A stretch of DNA of 64,000 bases from Xanthomonas sp. Leaf148 (GCF_001423585.1 NZ_LMOP01000008.1:343688-407687), one strand, 5' to 3'. Counted from the stretch's first letter, positions 17,083 through 26,571 are shown. Notes: a model not told the origin generated them from the letters alone. Translations and numbers: made by a program.

Positions 17083-17466
17083 GTCACCACCCGCATCGGC
17101 ATGGGGGCCAGCTCATGCGCGCGGCCTGCTGTAACCGGGGCGGTGGATCACGATCTGCGCGTACGCCACGGCCGGATTACCGCGCGCCGTAGCGCGCCGT
17201 ACCGGCGTGATGTGGACCACAGATATGGACGGATGAGGCTGCACGTCGCGAATGTACGACACACGAGTGCATTGCGCGCGTCCGTCGAGCGAAGTCGACG
17301 TGATTTTTCTGCCGCCAGGTGCATGTGCGCTGCGGCAGTTGCCACAGCCAATGGATTCACGCGCCTGCACGCAGATGCGCGTTAGGGTCGGTACGTCTGC
17401 GCTCGCCAACGCGGGCTGCGGGACCACCCGGTCCCCTGCAAGGCGCTCTCACTGGAGGAATCACCC
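17083..17466. other. Divergent promoter region, no gene seen
   Basis: 384 bp between the leftward EAL gene and the rightward 58-codon gene. No open frame here looks like a gene and no strong terminator is present. Confidence 0.45.
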
Positions 17467-17643
17467 ATGACAACGCAGAAAGAACGCGTCGGCGGCACCG
17501 ATGCGGTACCGATCTTCAAGATGCACGAAACCACGCGCGATGGCGAACTGGTCAAGTACGTGGTCGGCGACACCGGCGTGGCCTTCGACAGCCTGGAAGG
17601 CGCGCAGGCTGCTGCCAAGGATCTGGGCACGCTCAACGGCTGA
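17467..17643 (+). CDS. Small conserved-looking hypothetical protein (58 residues)
   Basis: Starts MTTQKERVGGTDAVPIFKMH behind a good GGAGG ribosome site and ends GAQAAAKDLGTLNG. Acidic, soluble, no signal peptide. The pattern (a short beta-like first half with KYVVGD, then AFDSLEGAQAAAKDLG) looks like a compact folded domain of the DUF2188-like size class, but the family is not certain. Good codon usage and a clean ribosome site support it as real. Confidence 0.7.
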   Translation: MTTQKERVGGTDAVPIFKMHETTRDGELVKYVVGDTGVAFDSLEGAQAAAKDLGTLNG

Positions 17644-17836
17644 GTAGGGCCGTTGATTGCAACGGTTGATGGCAACGGGCGACCTGGTCGCCCCGGTAAT
17701 CGCCGGAGTTGAAGCGGCCGGAGCGGAGAGGCGGCGCAGCTTAGTGCGGCGCGGTTTCCATGCTCCGGCCGTTGTTGTATGGGGTTGAGTTTCCGGGTCT
17801 GTCTGCAGCGGAGTGCTCGATCGCAGTGGCGCTTTG

Positions 17837-17986
17837 GATCGGCTAACAACCCGTGGCGAGCAGTCGTCAGTTGGGTATGGATGGCGCGCTCGGAGCCGGA
17901 GTTTGCGAGTGGTCCAGGTCGCACCGTGCACCGGCCGCGCCTGCCTGATGGCGGCGCAGTCGTTTTGTTAGCTGCCCTCAGTTAGC
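17837..17986 (-). repeat. Dispersed ~150-bp repeat, copy A (reverse)
   Basis: One of at least nine related elements. Its ends are imperfect inverted repeats (GATCGGCTAACAAC ... TTTTGTTAGCTGCCCTC), and the interior carries the shared AGCAGTCGTCAG and GGCCGCGCCTGCCTG-type segments. The reverse complement aligns to 21018-21170. Confidence 0.75.
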
Positions 17987-18087
17987 AATGCTGCCGGCAG
18001 CTTGCACCGATGCCTGGCTTGTGGGCCCGATGCAGGACGACTTCGTTAACAACACGTCGCGCTCAGCGCGTGTGGGCGTGCTGCCGG

Positions 18088-18329
18088 CATGTGGTGCATG
18101 CCGCGCGCTGATCAGCGGTGTACGGGGATTCGAGGACCAGCCGCACCTTGCGGAGTGCATACCCAGGCCGCGGCTGACGTGCGTCGTGCACTAGCAGTGA
18201 TCATCACGCATCCTCAGGGAAGCGGTTGCTCGGTCAGCCGCCCGGTGTGCGGGGTGTGGATCAGTGGCGCCAGGTCGAACCCTTGTTCGCGCGCATGTGC
18301 CAGGTAGGTCTGGGCGATGTTTTCGTCCA
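18088..18329. repeat. 242-bp direct repeat, copy 2 (parent copy with lipocalin 3' end)
   Basis: Same length and order as 14959-15200, including the TAGCAGTGATC segment and the last 116 bp of the lipocalin gene. The two copies enclose the EAL gene and the 58-codon gene. Confidence 0.85.
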
Positions 18330-18723
18330 GCTGCGGCAGGCGCGCCAGCAGCCACAGATAGTTGCGATCAGGGCTGCCCACCAATGCGGTGGTGTATTCC
18401 GCATCGACCCGCATCACCCAGTAATCGCCTTTGGTGAAGGGAATCCAGCGCAGGCCTTCGGGCAGGAAAGTCACTTCGAGCCGGGCGTTTGTCGCGTCGA
18501 TGGCGCTCGCCTGACCGACCGCTTCCTCCAACGCGCCGGCCGCGGTCAGGCAGCGGTTCTGCACGCGCACGGTGCCGTCGTCTTGCAGCGAGTAGTGCGC
18601 CGACACATCGGTACAGTCCGCATCCTCGAAGCGGATCGGCAATCTGGCGATCTCGTACCAGGTGCCGAGATAGCGGTTCAGATCCAGCGACGCAACGGTG
18701 ATCAATTCGGGAAATCGGCTCAT
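18214..18723 (-). CDS. blc: Outer-membrane-type bacterial lipocalin (Blc family)
   Basis: 169-residue lipocalin. The family hallmark GTWYEIARLP is near residue 20, with RWIPFTKGDYWVMRVD and GSPDRNYLWLLAR further on. Lipocalins of this type bind lipids or lysophospholipids. Unlike E. coli Blc this version has no lipoprotein signal from the preferred start (MSRFPELI, 18723, AGAGG site), so it may be cytoplasmic or use another route. An upstream in-frame ATG would not create a lipobox. The 3' part was copied to 15097-15200. Confidence 0.9.
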   Translation of the reverse strand: MSRFPELITVASLDLNRYLGTWYEIARLPIRFEDADCTDVSAHYSLQDDGTVRVQNRCLTAAGALEEAVGQASAIDATNARLEVTFLPEGLRWIPFTKGDYWVMRVDAEYTTALVGSPDRNYLWLLARLPQLDENIAQTYLAHAREQGFDLAPLIHTPHTGRLTEQPLP

Positions 18724-18939
18724 GACGGCCTCTGCGCAAGGGGATGGCAAACGTTGTACGTGCATGGCCATGAAGTGGATGTTGGGACGCGCCGCGACCG
18801 GCTGTCAGATGCGCGCCATCGCTCAAGCAGCCACTGACGGCGACTGTCTGTTGTCGACGTCGTGCATAAGCTGTTGGTTGCTTCTGCCCGGTGGCGCGCG
18901 ATCGACCGTTGTCGGCGCAGCCAGCCAGGTGCGGCTCAC

Positions 18940-19070
18940 ACCACTACTGCGCGATCACCATGTGGGCGCGGCCGGCGCTCTGGTGCGGCATGGGCCACTA
19001 GTCTACGTGCGGTTCTGGAGTGCGCCGTCCACACCCGCCTTACGACTGCTCGCTACAGTTTGTTCGCCGC
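18940..19070 (+). repeat. Dispersed ~150-bp repeat, copy B (degenerate)
   Basis: Shares TGTGGGCGCGGCCGG, GGTGCGGCATG and ACGACTGCTCGCTACAG with the family. The left end is eroded. It lies just beyond the comM stop codon. Confidence 0.6.
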
Positions 19071-19081
19071 GCCGCGCCGCG

Positions 19082-20602
19082 CTACGCCGCGCTGGCGGCA
19101 GTCAGTGCGCGATCCAGCTTGCGATAGCCGATCGCTTCGGTCAGGTGGCGTGTGGCAATGGTGGCGCTGTCGTCCAGATCGGCAATGGTGCGCGCCACGC
19201 GCAGGATGCGATGCATCGAGCGCGCGGACAGCTGCAGGTGCTCGATCGCACGTTCCAGCAGCAGTTGGTCGTCGTTGTGCAGCCGGCAATGGCGATCGGT
19301 GTCCGGCTGATCGAGTTGCGCATTGGGCAGCGCGCTGCGTGCGAGCTGGCGCTGCCGCGCGGCGACCACACGCGCACGCACGCTGGCGCTGTCTTCGCCC
19401 AGGTTGCCGCTGCGCAATGCCTGTGGCGGCAACCGCGGCACATCGACATGCAGGTCGATGCGGTCCAGCAGCGGCCCGGAGATGCGGCTGCGATAGCGGC
19501 GGATGCTGTCGCTGCTGCAGCGGCACCGCCCGCTGCCATCGCCTGCCCACCCGCAAGGACATGGGTTCATCGCCGCCACCAGCTGAAACCGTGCCGGGAA
19601 ATCCACACTACGCGCTGCCCGCGAGATGGTGACCAGACCCGATTCCAACGGCTCGCGCAGCACCTCCAGCGTCTGTCGTTGCCACTCTGGAAGTTCATCC
19701 AGAAACAGCACACCGTTATGGGCCAGCGAGATCTCTCCGGGGCGCGGATGCGTGCCGCCGCCGACCAGGGCGACGGCGCTGGCGGTGTGATGAGGAGCGC
19801 GGTAGGGGCGCTGCCGCCAGCGGGCAAGGTCCAGTCCGCGGCCGCTGATGGAGGTAATTGCGGCAGTCTCCAGGGCTTCGGCTTCGCTGGCTTCCGGCAG
19901 CAGGCCAGGTAGGCGCGAGGCGAGCAGGGTCTTGCCGCATCCGGGGCTGCCGACCAGCAGCAGGTGATGGCCACCGGCTGCGGCGATCTCCAGTGCGCGG
20001 CGTGCGTGCGGCTGGCCACGCACGTCGGCCATGTCGGGCAGGGCACGTGCGCCCACCGCTGCCACCGCTAGCTCGGCAGCAGGCGCCTGCTGGGTGCCAT
20101 TGAGGGCGGCGCAGACTTCCAGCAACGTGCGTGCGGTGAAAGCCTGGACGTGCCCGGCAATGGCGGCCTCGGCGCCATTGGCCAGCGGCACGATGAGCCG
20201 TCGCCCGGCTTGCGCGGCAGCCAGTGCAGCCGGCAGCACGCCATCGACGCCACGCAACTCGCCGGTCAGCGCGAGCTCGCCAATGAATTCGTAATCGGCC
20301 AGCGCCTGCCGGTCGATTTGCCCGCTGGCAGCCAGGATGCCGAGCGCGATCGGCAGATCGAAGCGGCCGCCGTCCTTGGGCAAATCCGCCGGCGCCAGAT
20401 TGATGGTGATGCGCCGTGCCGGGAATTCGAACTGTGCGCACAGCAAAGCGGCTCGTACGCGTTCGCGCGATTCGCGCACCGCCGCCTCGGGTAAGCCCAC
20501 GATCTGGGTGGAAGGAAGGCCGCCGGAGAGATGCACTTCCACCCTAACCTCAGGCGCGTGCACCCCCACGCGGGCACGGCTGTGCACCAGCGCCAGACTC
20601 AT
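19082..20602 (-). CDS. comM: ComM/YifB Mg-chelatase-like AAA+ ATPase
   Basis: 506-residue hexameric AAA+ helicase-type ATPase. ComM promotes branch migration during natural transformation. It has an N-terminal Lon-protease-S5-like domain (SLALVHSRARVG..., LPKDGGRFDLPIALG), an AAA+ core with Walker A GSPGCGKT and Walker B GVLFLDELPE, and the zinc-finger-like CPCGWAGDGSGRCRCSS before the C-terminal lid domain. Start at the ATG before SLALV, as in the family. It follows ubiK with 13 bp between, in the conserved PII/ubiK/comM neighbourhood. Confidence 0.95.
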   Translation of the reverse strand: MSLALVHSRARVGVHAPEVRVEVHLSGGLPSTQIVGLPEAAVRESRERVRAALLCAQFEFPARRITINLAPADLPKDGGRFDLPIALGILAASGQIDRQALADYEFIGELALTGELRGVDGVLPAALAAAQAGRRLIVPLANGAEAAIAGHVQAFTARTLLEVCAALNGTQQAPAAELAVAAVGARALPDMADVRGQPHARRALEIAAAGGHHLLLVGSPGCGKTLLASRLPGLLPEASEAEALETAAITSISGRGLDLARWRQRPYRAPHHTASAVALVGGGTHPRPGEISLAHNGVLFLDELPEWQRQTLEVLREPLESGLVTISRAARSVDFPARFQLVAAMNPCPCGWAGDGSGRCRCSSDSIRRYRSRISGPLLDRIDLHVDVPRLPPQALRSGNLGEDSASVRARVVAARQRQLARSALPNAQLDQPDTDRHCRLHNDDQLLLERAIEHLQLSARSMHRILRVARTIADLDDSATIATRHLTEAIGYRKLDRALTAASAA

Positions 20603-20615
20603 GGTGGAGGGCTCG

Positions 20616-20903
20616 TCAGGGGGTGTCGGAGGAGCCGGGCGCCGCACTGGGCGATGCGCCCGGTGCGCGCGCTTCCAGTGCGGCGACGGCCTGCTCCAGC
20701 GCGTCGAGTTTTTCGCGCGTGCGCAGCAGTACCGCGCGTTGCACATCGAATTCTTCGCGGGTGACCAGGTCGAGCTTGCCCAGGCCGGCCTGCAGTGCGC
20801 CCTTGAAGGTGCTCTGCAGTTCTTCGCGCGATTGGCGCAGGCCCGGCGGCACCAGGTCGCTGAGGCGGCGGGCGAGGTCGTCGAGCTGATTGAAATCGAT
20901 CAT
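20616..20903 (-). CDS. ubiK: UbiK (YqiC/BMFP) ubiquinone-biosynthesis accessory factor
   Basis: 95-residue protein of the UbiK/YqiC family. The N-terminal amphipathic part (MIDFNQLDDLARRLSDLVP) is followed by a trimerising coiled coil (VTREEFDVQRAVLLRTREKLDALE) and a low-complexity tail. UbiK helps assemble the soluble Ubi complex for aerobic ubiquinone synthesis. Length and core motifs fit. It is probably co-transcribed with comM downstream. Confidence 0.9.
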   Translation of the reverse strand: MIDFNQLDDLARRLSDLVPPGLRQSREELQSTFKGALQAGLGKLDLVTREEFDVQRAVLLRTREKLDALEQAVAALEARAPGASPSAAPGSSDTP

Positions 20904-21017
20904 GGTGTTCTCCGCAGGTCCGTAGGAAGCCTAGTGCAGGCCGGGACACACGGGACATCGGCAAGGCAGTCGGCAGGCGGTAAGGATAGTCCCATTCGGT
21001 TGTGGGCCGCGGTGACG

Positions 21018-21574
<557 letters not shown>

Positions 21575-22337
21575 GGCCGTTCGCGCGGGGCGCCTCGATG
21601 TGGCGGCGCCTCTGCTGCGTGCTGAAAGATGCTCACGGCATTGACGCGCGCATCAGGGTTTTTTCAACGCTGACAGCGCATGCGCCGATCGATTGATGCG
21701 CTGGGCAAGGCCGTGTTGCAGGCAGAACGGAATGGCTGCAATGCGACTGTCACTGACGTAGCGTCGGCGTCCGCCGCATGCTGAAAGTTCTGGCGCTGTC
21801 GACGCGCGCATCAGGACTTCTGCGACGCCTACACCACGCGCGCCGATCGATTGATGCACGCGGCGATGACGCGTTAGGGGCAAAACGGAACGGTGGGGAT
21901 AATTGCCGCGCGCCTGTCACGGTGGACCGCATGCGAGTCTGACTGCGCGACCGCTACATCCGATGTTTCACGACTCAGGTCGGTTCCGGCGCCAGCGTGG
22001 CGTCTTGGCGGCTCTCGTCATGGCCCCCGCGCGCTGGTCGAGTGTCAGGTACGCCCATGCTTCATCTGGCGATATGGCCGTCTCGCCGTCGCTTGATGTG
22101 GACTCGCTGCTACCGCAACCATGGTCCTGACTAAGCCAATCGCCCCGCGTTTCATACCATTTCAATACCGCAGCTCATGGCCGGCGCGCCTAGTTCCTTT
22201 CGGTCCGGACGGCGCATTCGCTGGCAACAATCGCGGCCAAAACCAGGCTCGACCCTCCAAGACCAAGCCACGCTTGTCGCCACGCAGCGACTTGCCTACT
22301 CTAGGCCGTAATACCATTCCAATACCGGAGTTCGGAC
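21575..22337. other. Gene-free region with a tandem imperfect repeat and operator-like motifs
   Basis: 763 bp. It holds two diverged ~115-bp direct repeats (about 21619-21735 and 21777-21891, sharing GACGCGCGCATCAGG and GCCGATCGATTGATGC) and two copies of ATACCATTYCAATACCG (22154-22170 and 22311-22327) upstream of the hexosaminidase. Confidence 0.6.
22153..22327 (+). promoter_or_regulatory. Two ATACCATTYCAATACCG motifs upstream of the GH84 gene
   Basis: The 17-mer occurs at 22154-22170 and 22311-22327 with one difference, each containing AATACC half-sites. The second copy ends 11 nt before the start codon, overlapping the likely translation-initiation region. It looks like a repressor operator, plausibly for a GlcNAc-responsive regulator, but no consensus could be checked. 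Confidence 0.45.
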
Positions 22338-24308
22338 ATGAAGCGACGCAACAGGAAGTCGGGCTTGCGCCTGCTCTCGGTCTTGGTGGCAGTGGGGCTG
22401 GCCGCGCCTGCGCTGGCCGCGCCGGTCACCCAGCCGGCGCTGTTTCCGACCCCGGTATCGATCGTGCTGGATGGGCAGACGATCAGCTTGGGCCGGTCGG
22501 TGGTGCTGGTCGTCGCGCCGGGCGCGGACCCGGCCTCGGTCGCGTTGGTGCGCAGCCTGCTCGGGTCGGCCGGCGTCAGCAAGATCGCGACCGCCTCGCG
22601 CCTGCCGACCACGTTCGATCGCCCGCATATCGTCATTGGCACCGGCGAGGCGGCGGTGGTGCGCGATGCACTGACGCGCAGCAAGGCCACGCAGGACACC
22701 CATACCGAAGGCTATACGTTGACCAGCGTTGCGCTGGGCGGCGGCAGCCTGATCACGCTGGCCGGACACGACAGCGATGGCCTGTTCCATGCCGTGCAGA
22801 CCCTGCGTCAGTTGCTCGAGCGGCCGGCCATCCCGGCGCTGGTCATCCAGGATTACCCGGCCATGCCGATCCGCGGCACGATCGAAGGTTTTTACGGTGC
22901 GCCGTGGTCGATGGCCGACCGCAGCAAGCACATCGATTTTCTGGCGCGCACCAAGGCCAACACCTACATCTACAGCCCCAAGGACGACCCGTACGCGCGC
23001 GACCGTTGGCGCGATCCGTACCCCAAAGCGACCTTGAAGGCGCTGGGCACGTTGGCGGCCACCGCCAAGCGCAACCATGTCGATTTCGTCTATGCGATTT
23101 CGCCCGGGCCAAGTGTGTGTTTTTCCGATCCGGCCGATGCCAAGGCGTTGCTGCGCAAGTTCGATGCGTTCCGCGCGCTGGGCGTGCGCAGCTTCTATGT
23201 GGCGTTGGACGATATCGAATACACCAAGTGGAACTGCGAGCGCGACAAGACCACCTTCGGCGAGTCCGGTGCGCAGGCGGCGGGCATCGCGCAGTCGCAT
23301 CTGCTCAATCTGGTGCAGGCCGATCTGGTCGCCCGCCACGATGCTGCGTCGGAGCTGATCATGGTGCCGACCGAGTATTACGACGCCAAGGAAAGCCCGT
23401 ACAAGGAAGCGCTGCGCAAGCATCTGGACCCGAAGGTCGTGGTGCAGTGGACCGGCACCGACGTGGTGCCGCCGGCCATTTCCATCCCGGATGCGCGCGC
23501 GGCGACTAAGGCATTCGGGCGCAAGACGTTGCTGTGGGACAACTACCCGGTCAACGATTTCGAAACTTCCGCCGGGCGCTTGCTGATGGCGCCGTATGCG
23601 CGCCGCGAGGCCGGGCTGTCGGCTGAACTGTCCGGCATCGTCTCCAACCCGATGAACCAGGAAGTGCCCAGCCGCGTCGCGGTGATGGGGCTGACTGCGT
23701 TCGCCTGGAACGACAAAGGCTACGACGCGCAGCGCACCTGGCATGCGGCAGCGCGCGATCTGGCCGGTGGCGATGCGCGCGTGACGGCAGCATTGCTGAC
23801 CTTCTTCGACACCCAGCATCTGGCGCCCACCTTCGGGAGCCAGCCGTGGCAGGAGCAGGCGCCGCGTCTGAAGGCCGTGCTCGACCAGGTGCGCGAGGCG
23901 ATCGCGTTGGGCGATGCCACGGCGCGTACTCAGGCCATTGCAACGCTGGCGCGCACCGCCGACGACATCGCCGCCGCGCCGCAGATCATTCGCGACGGCG
24001 TGGCCGACAAGGGCTTTGCCGAGCAATCGCGCCCCTGGCTCGACGCGATGGAAAGCTGGGGCCGCGCGCTGCAGCAGACCGCCGCCGGCCTGGATGCCGC
24101 CAATCGCGGCGATACCGCAGCGCCGGCGTTGTTTGCCGATGCTGCCGCAGTGGCCGCCAAGGCCGCGGCCGTCCCCTCGATTCCCGGCGCCACGCGCTTC
24201 GGTGGGCCGGTCAAGATTGCCGATGGGGTGCTCGACCGCTTCGTGGCAGACGCACCGACGCTGATCGCCTACAAGGTGCCAGTCGGATCGGCAGCGGTAG
24301 AGCACTGA
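22338..24308 (+). CDS. Exported GH84 beta-N-acetylglucosaminidase (hyaluronidase/O-GlcNAcase family)
   Basis: 656-residue enzyme with a signal peptide (residues ~1-27, ending ALAAP). An N-terminal domain resembling that of GH20/GH84 hexosaminidases comes first (VIGTGEAAVV, EGYTLTS, DGLFHAVQTL). The GH84 barrel follows: RGTIEGFYGAPWS, TYIYSPKDDPYAR, the catalytic aspartate pair in ALDDIEYTKWNC (Asp291/Asp292), and LLWDNYPVND. A helical C-terminal region of ~170 residues closes it. It should release GlcNAc from glycans in the periplasm or outside, fitting GlcNAc scavenging by plant-associated xanthomonads. No partner gene is adjacent. Confidence 0.93.
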   Translation: MKRRNRKSGLRLLSVLVAVGLAAPALAAPVTQPALFPTPVSIVLDGQTISLGRSVVLVVAPGADPASVALVRSLLGSAGVSKIATASRLPTTFDRPHIVIGTGEAAVVRDALTRSKATQDTHTEGYTLTSVALGGGSLITLAGHDSDGLFHAVQTLRQLLERPAIPALVIQDYPAMPIRGTIEGFYGAPWSMADRSKHIDFLARTKANTYIYSPKDDPYARDRWRDPYPKATLKALGTLAATAKRNHVDFVYAISPGPSVCFSDPADAKALLRKFDAFRALGVRSFYVALDDIEYTKWNCERDKTTFGESGAQAAGIAQSHLLNLVQADLVARHDAASELIMVPTEYYDAKESPYKEALRKHLDPKVVVQWTGTDVVPPAISIPDARAATKAFGRKTLLWDNYPVNDFETSAGRLLMAPYARREAGLSAELSGIVSNPMNQEVPSRVAVMGLTAFAWNDKGYDAQRTWHAAARDLAGGDARVTAALLTFFDTQHLAPTFGSQPWQEQAPRLKAVLDQVREAIALGDATARTQAIATLARTADDIAAAPQIIRDGVADKGFAEQSRPWLDAMESWGRALQQTAAGLDAANRGDTAAPALFADAAAVAAKAAAVPSIPGATRFGGPVKIADGVLDRFVADAPTLIAYKVPVGSAAVEH

Positions 24309-24320
24309 CGGCGCTGCGGG

Positions 24321-24470
24321 CGATTAAGAGTAGCCAACAACACGACTGTGCTCACCGCCAGGCGGACGTGGCCGCTGCGCGGTGCGGCATATGCCACTTG
24401 GATACTCGGTGCTCCGCGCCATAAGCAGCTACCTGACGACTGCACGCCAGGTTTTGTGAGCCGCTCTTAG
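24321..24470 (+). repeat. Dispersed ~150-bp repeat, copy D
   Basis: Begins CGATTAAGAGTAGCCAACAAC and ends GGTTTTGTGAGCCGCTCTTAG. It has the family interior TGTGCTCACCGCCAGGCGG and CTGACGACTGCACGCC. It fills the gap between the convergent GH84 and kinase-like genes. Confidence 0.8.
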
Positions 24471-24474
24471 GTGT

Positions 24475-25131
24475 TTACGCGTCGCGTTTGAGGCGGCGAT
24501 ACAGCCGCGTCCAGCCACCGCGCAGGCCACGCACCCAGCCCGGCTCGGCGCTGCGTGCGGCCTCGTCGGCGGTGGGTGCGATACCGGCCAGGCGCTGGCG
24601 CATCTTCTGGAAATTGGCCACGTCGCTGCGTTGCAGTTGGCGTGCCACCGTGCCGCGCCGCAGCCAGCGCGGGATCCGCCACGCCGAGGTGAAATCGATC
24701 AGCACCGGCACCCCGGCACTGACCACCACGTTGGTGCCGTGCAGATCGTTGTGGGTGATGCCGAACGCATGCAGGCGACGCAGCGCCTGCTGCAATTGCT
24801 GGAAGACCTCCTGGCCCACCACCGCACTGGCGCTGAGCGTGTCGCCGGGAATGAACTCCATCCCCAGCGCCAGGCCGCCCAACGTACCGAGCAGGGCCGG
24901 GGCATGCCGCCAGCCGTGCAGGCGGCGCAGCATGCGCGCTTCATGGTGAACCATCAGCCGGGCGATGGGTGCCAGCAGCGTGCGGCGATAACGGCCGTAG
25001 TCCTTGACCACGGCCAGTTGCCCGTCCAGATGGGTGCGGTAGACGTTGGGCTCGAGCAGCCGTGTGCCCTGTTTGAGCAACACGGGAGTGACGAGCTGCA
25101 GGCTGGACACATCCAGCGGTTGGTAATGCAT
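24475..25131 (-). CDS. Kinase-like protein (RIO/Kdo-kinase fold)
   Basis: 218-residue protein with eukaryotic-like kinase elements: Lys43 in AVVKDY, HEARMLRRLHG for the C-helix, the catalytic loop HNDLHGTN (Asp129, Asn134) and a metal-binding IDF (Asp146). It is much shorter than Ser/Thr kinases and closest in look to the lipopolysaccharide-core (Kdo/heptose) kinases and RIO kinases; the substrate is unknown. The basic C-terminal tail (GWTRLYRRLKRDA) may bind membranes. Good GGAGAA ribosome site. Apparently monocistronic. Confidence 0.75.
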   Translation of the reverse strand: MHYQPLDVSSLQLVTPVLLKQGTRLLEPNVYRTHLDGQLAVVKDYGRYRRTLLAPIARLMVHHEARMLRRLHGWRHAPALLGTLGGLALGMEFIPGDTLSASAVVGQEVFQQLQQALRRLHAFGITHNDLHGTNVVVSAGVPVLIDFTSAWRIPRWLRRGTVARQLQRSDVANFQKMRQRLAGIAPTADEAARSAEPGWVRGLRGGWTRLYRRLKRDA

Positions 25132-25732
25132 GACAGTTCTCCGGACCCTGGCGGCGCGGAGGTGTCACGCGTGACGCAGGTCCAAGGGGATCACAAGGGA
25201 TCGGGACCACACAATTTTAGAACTTGCGAGTATTGAAATTACATTTGTTTAACAAATGAAATGTTCCGGACATGGAACGCCCTTGCAATTCAGTCGGTTG
25301 AAGCGCTCAGTTCCTTCCAAAATCACTGGGCTGCCGCGCGCTGCGGAAGCGCCACTCCGCAAGTGCCGGCACGTGCGACATAGCCGCCCAGTCGCCATCC
25401 GCGCGAGACCGGGACGGGAGGTGGCGATCGGTTGGCGGGGTTGTCGGCCTCGGTTTGGAACACGTCAAAGCCGCACTCCGGCGGACCGTCTGTCGACGCG
25501 CGTCTCAGCGCTTCTTGACAGGCAATGAGACTCCAGACACTGTGCGCGCTGCGGTCAGGGGGCTGCATCACGCGCGCGTCGCGCACATCCACGCCGATGT
25601 GCCACGGCCGGTGCCTTGGGCAGTGCAGTGATGCGGGGACGCTCCCGGAAAGATGACGGCAACTGCGCCACTTCCAGACGCCGTCGGGTCCGCCTGCGTG
25701 CGCACGGATGCGGGAACGAGGGAGGATCACTC
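25132..25732. other. Divergent promoter region with a 17-bp inverted repeat
   Basis: 601 bp between the leftward kinase-like gene and the rightward outer-membrane protein gene. It has an AT-rich patch (25210-25265) containing CATTTGTT-T-AACAAATG (25242-25258), a perfect 8-bp inverted repeat with 1-nt centre that looks like an operator. No gene seen. Confidence 0.5.
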
Positions 25733-26557
25733 ATGGGGAATGCGATGAAAAAGACTGCAACACTGCTGTTGGCCTGCACGGCACTTGGCGTCACGGCACA
25801 GGCCTCGGCGCAATCGTTGTCGCGCGGCTGGGATAGCTACCGGAAACAGCAAACGCAACCGCAGGCAGGCACGCAGGGCAACTCTGCACCGGCCGCGCCG
25901 CTGTCGCGGCCCTCGCACGCCGGCAACGGCGGCGCTCCGACGGCCGTCGGTGGAAGCGGAAGCGCAAATGTGGCCGAGGAGACTGGCGGATTTGCCACCG
26001 TCACGACGCAGACGCCTGCGGTGGATGCGCCGCCTGCACCGGCCTATGTGCCGCCAATGCGGCGCGAAGAGGATCAACGTCTGAAGAGCGGCGTTTTTCT
26101 GGGCGTGCAGGGCGGTCAGGGCAAAGTGTACGAAGGCATCGACCAAGACATGCTCGGCTTCAACGCAGGCTATCGTTGGAGGGCGGGTCCGGCGACGCTG
26201 GTCGGCATTGAGGCGGCAGTTGGGAAGCTGGCCCGTATCAGTGATCACGACGGCGCCTACGTCCCTAGCGTTGAGTTCGGAAGTCTGGGCGCCATGGCAC
26301 GTTTCAACTTTGGCGACAGTCCACTGTTCGCCGTGGTGCGCCTAGGCTACTGGTCGGCCAACTCCAATGGCGAATCCAATGAACGGGTTTCCGGCGGGTA
26401 TGCCGGTGCCGGATTAGGCGTAGATATTGGCCGGCATGCGAGTTTGAGCGTGCTCTATACGAACTATCTTTATGCCAACGACTACTACGATTCCGACGAA
26501 GACATCACCATCAATCGCGCCGATGTGTTCAACGTCGGCGCCGAGGTCCGCTTCTGA
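25733..26557 (+). CDS. Outer-membrane beta-barrel protein with low-complexity linker
   Basis: 274-residue exported protein. The signal peptide begins MGNAMKKTATLLLACTALG and cleaves after ASA. A ~90-residue Gln/Pro/Ala/Gly-rich segment follows, then an eight-stranded-type barrel: GVFLGVQGGQGKVYEG, FNAGYRWRAG, LGAMARFNFG, VVRLGYWSAN, VSGGYAGAGLGVDIG, LSVLYTNYL. It ends in VGAEVRF, an aromatic C terminus expected for BAM insertion. Start 25733 has GGAGG 7 nt upstream. It is similar in build to OmpW/OmpA-barrel proteins; function unknown. Confidence 0.85.
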   Translation: MGNAMKKTATLLLACTALGVTAQASAQSLSRGWDSYRKQQTQPQAGTQGNSAPAAPLSRPSHAGNGGAPTAVGGSGSANVAEETGGFATVTTQTPAVDAPPAPAYVPPMRREEDQRLKSGVFLGVQGGQGKVYEGIDQDMLGFNAGYRWRAGPATLVGIEAAVGKLARISDHDGAYVPSVEFGSLGAMARFNFGDSPLFAVVRLGYWSANSNGESNERVSGGYAGAGLGVDIGRHASLSVLYTNYLYANDYYDSDEDITINRADVFNVGAEVRF

Positions 26558-26571
26558 GTGAAGTGGATGCT

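Noticed and set aside
21963..21978. TGTTTCACG half-site resembling parS
   Set aside because: The second half of the palindrome is missing.
22296..24305. 669-codon leftward open frame opposite the GH84 gene
   Set aside because: Antisense shadow of a well-defined enzyme gene; no recognisable domain.
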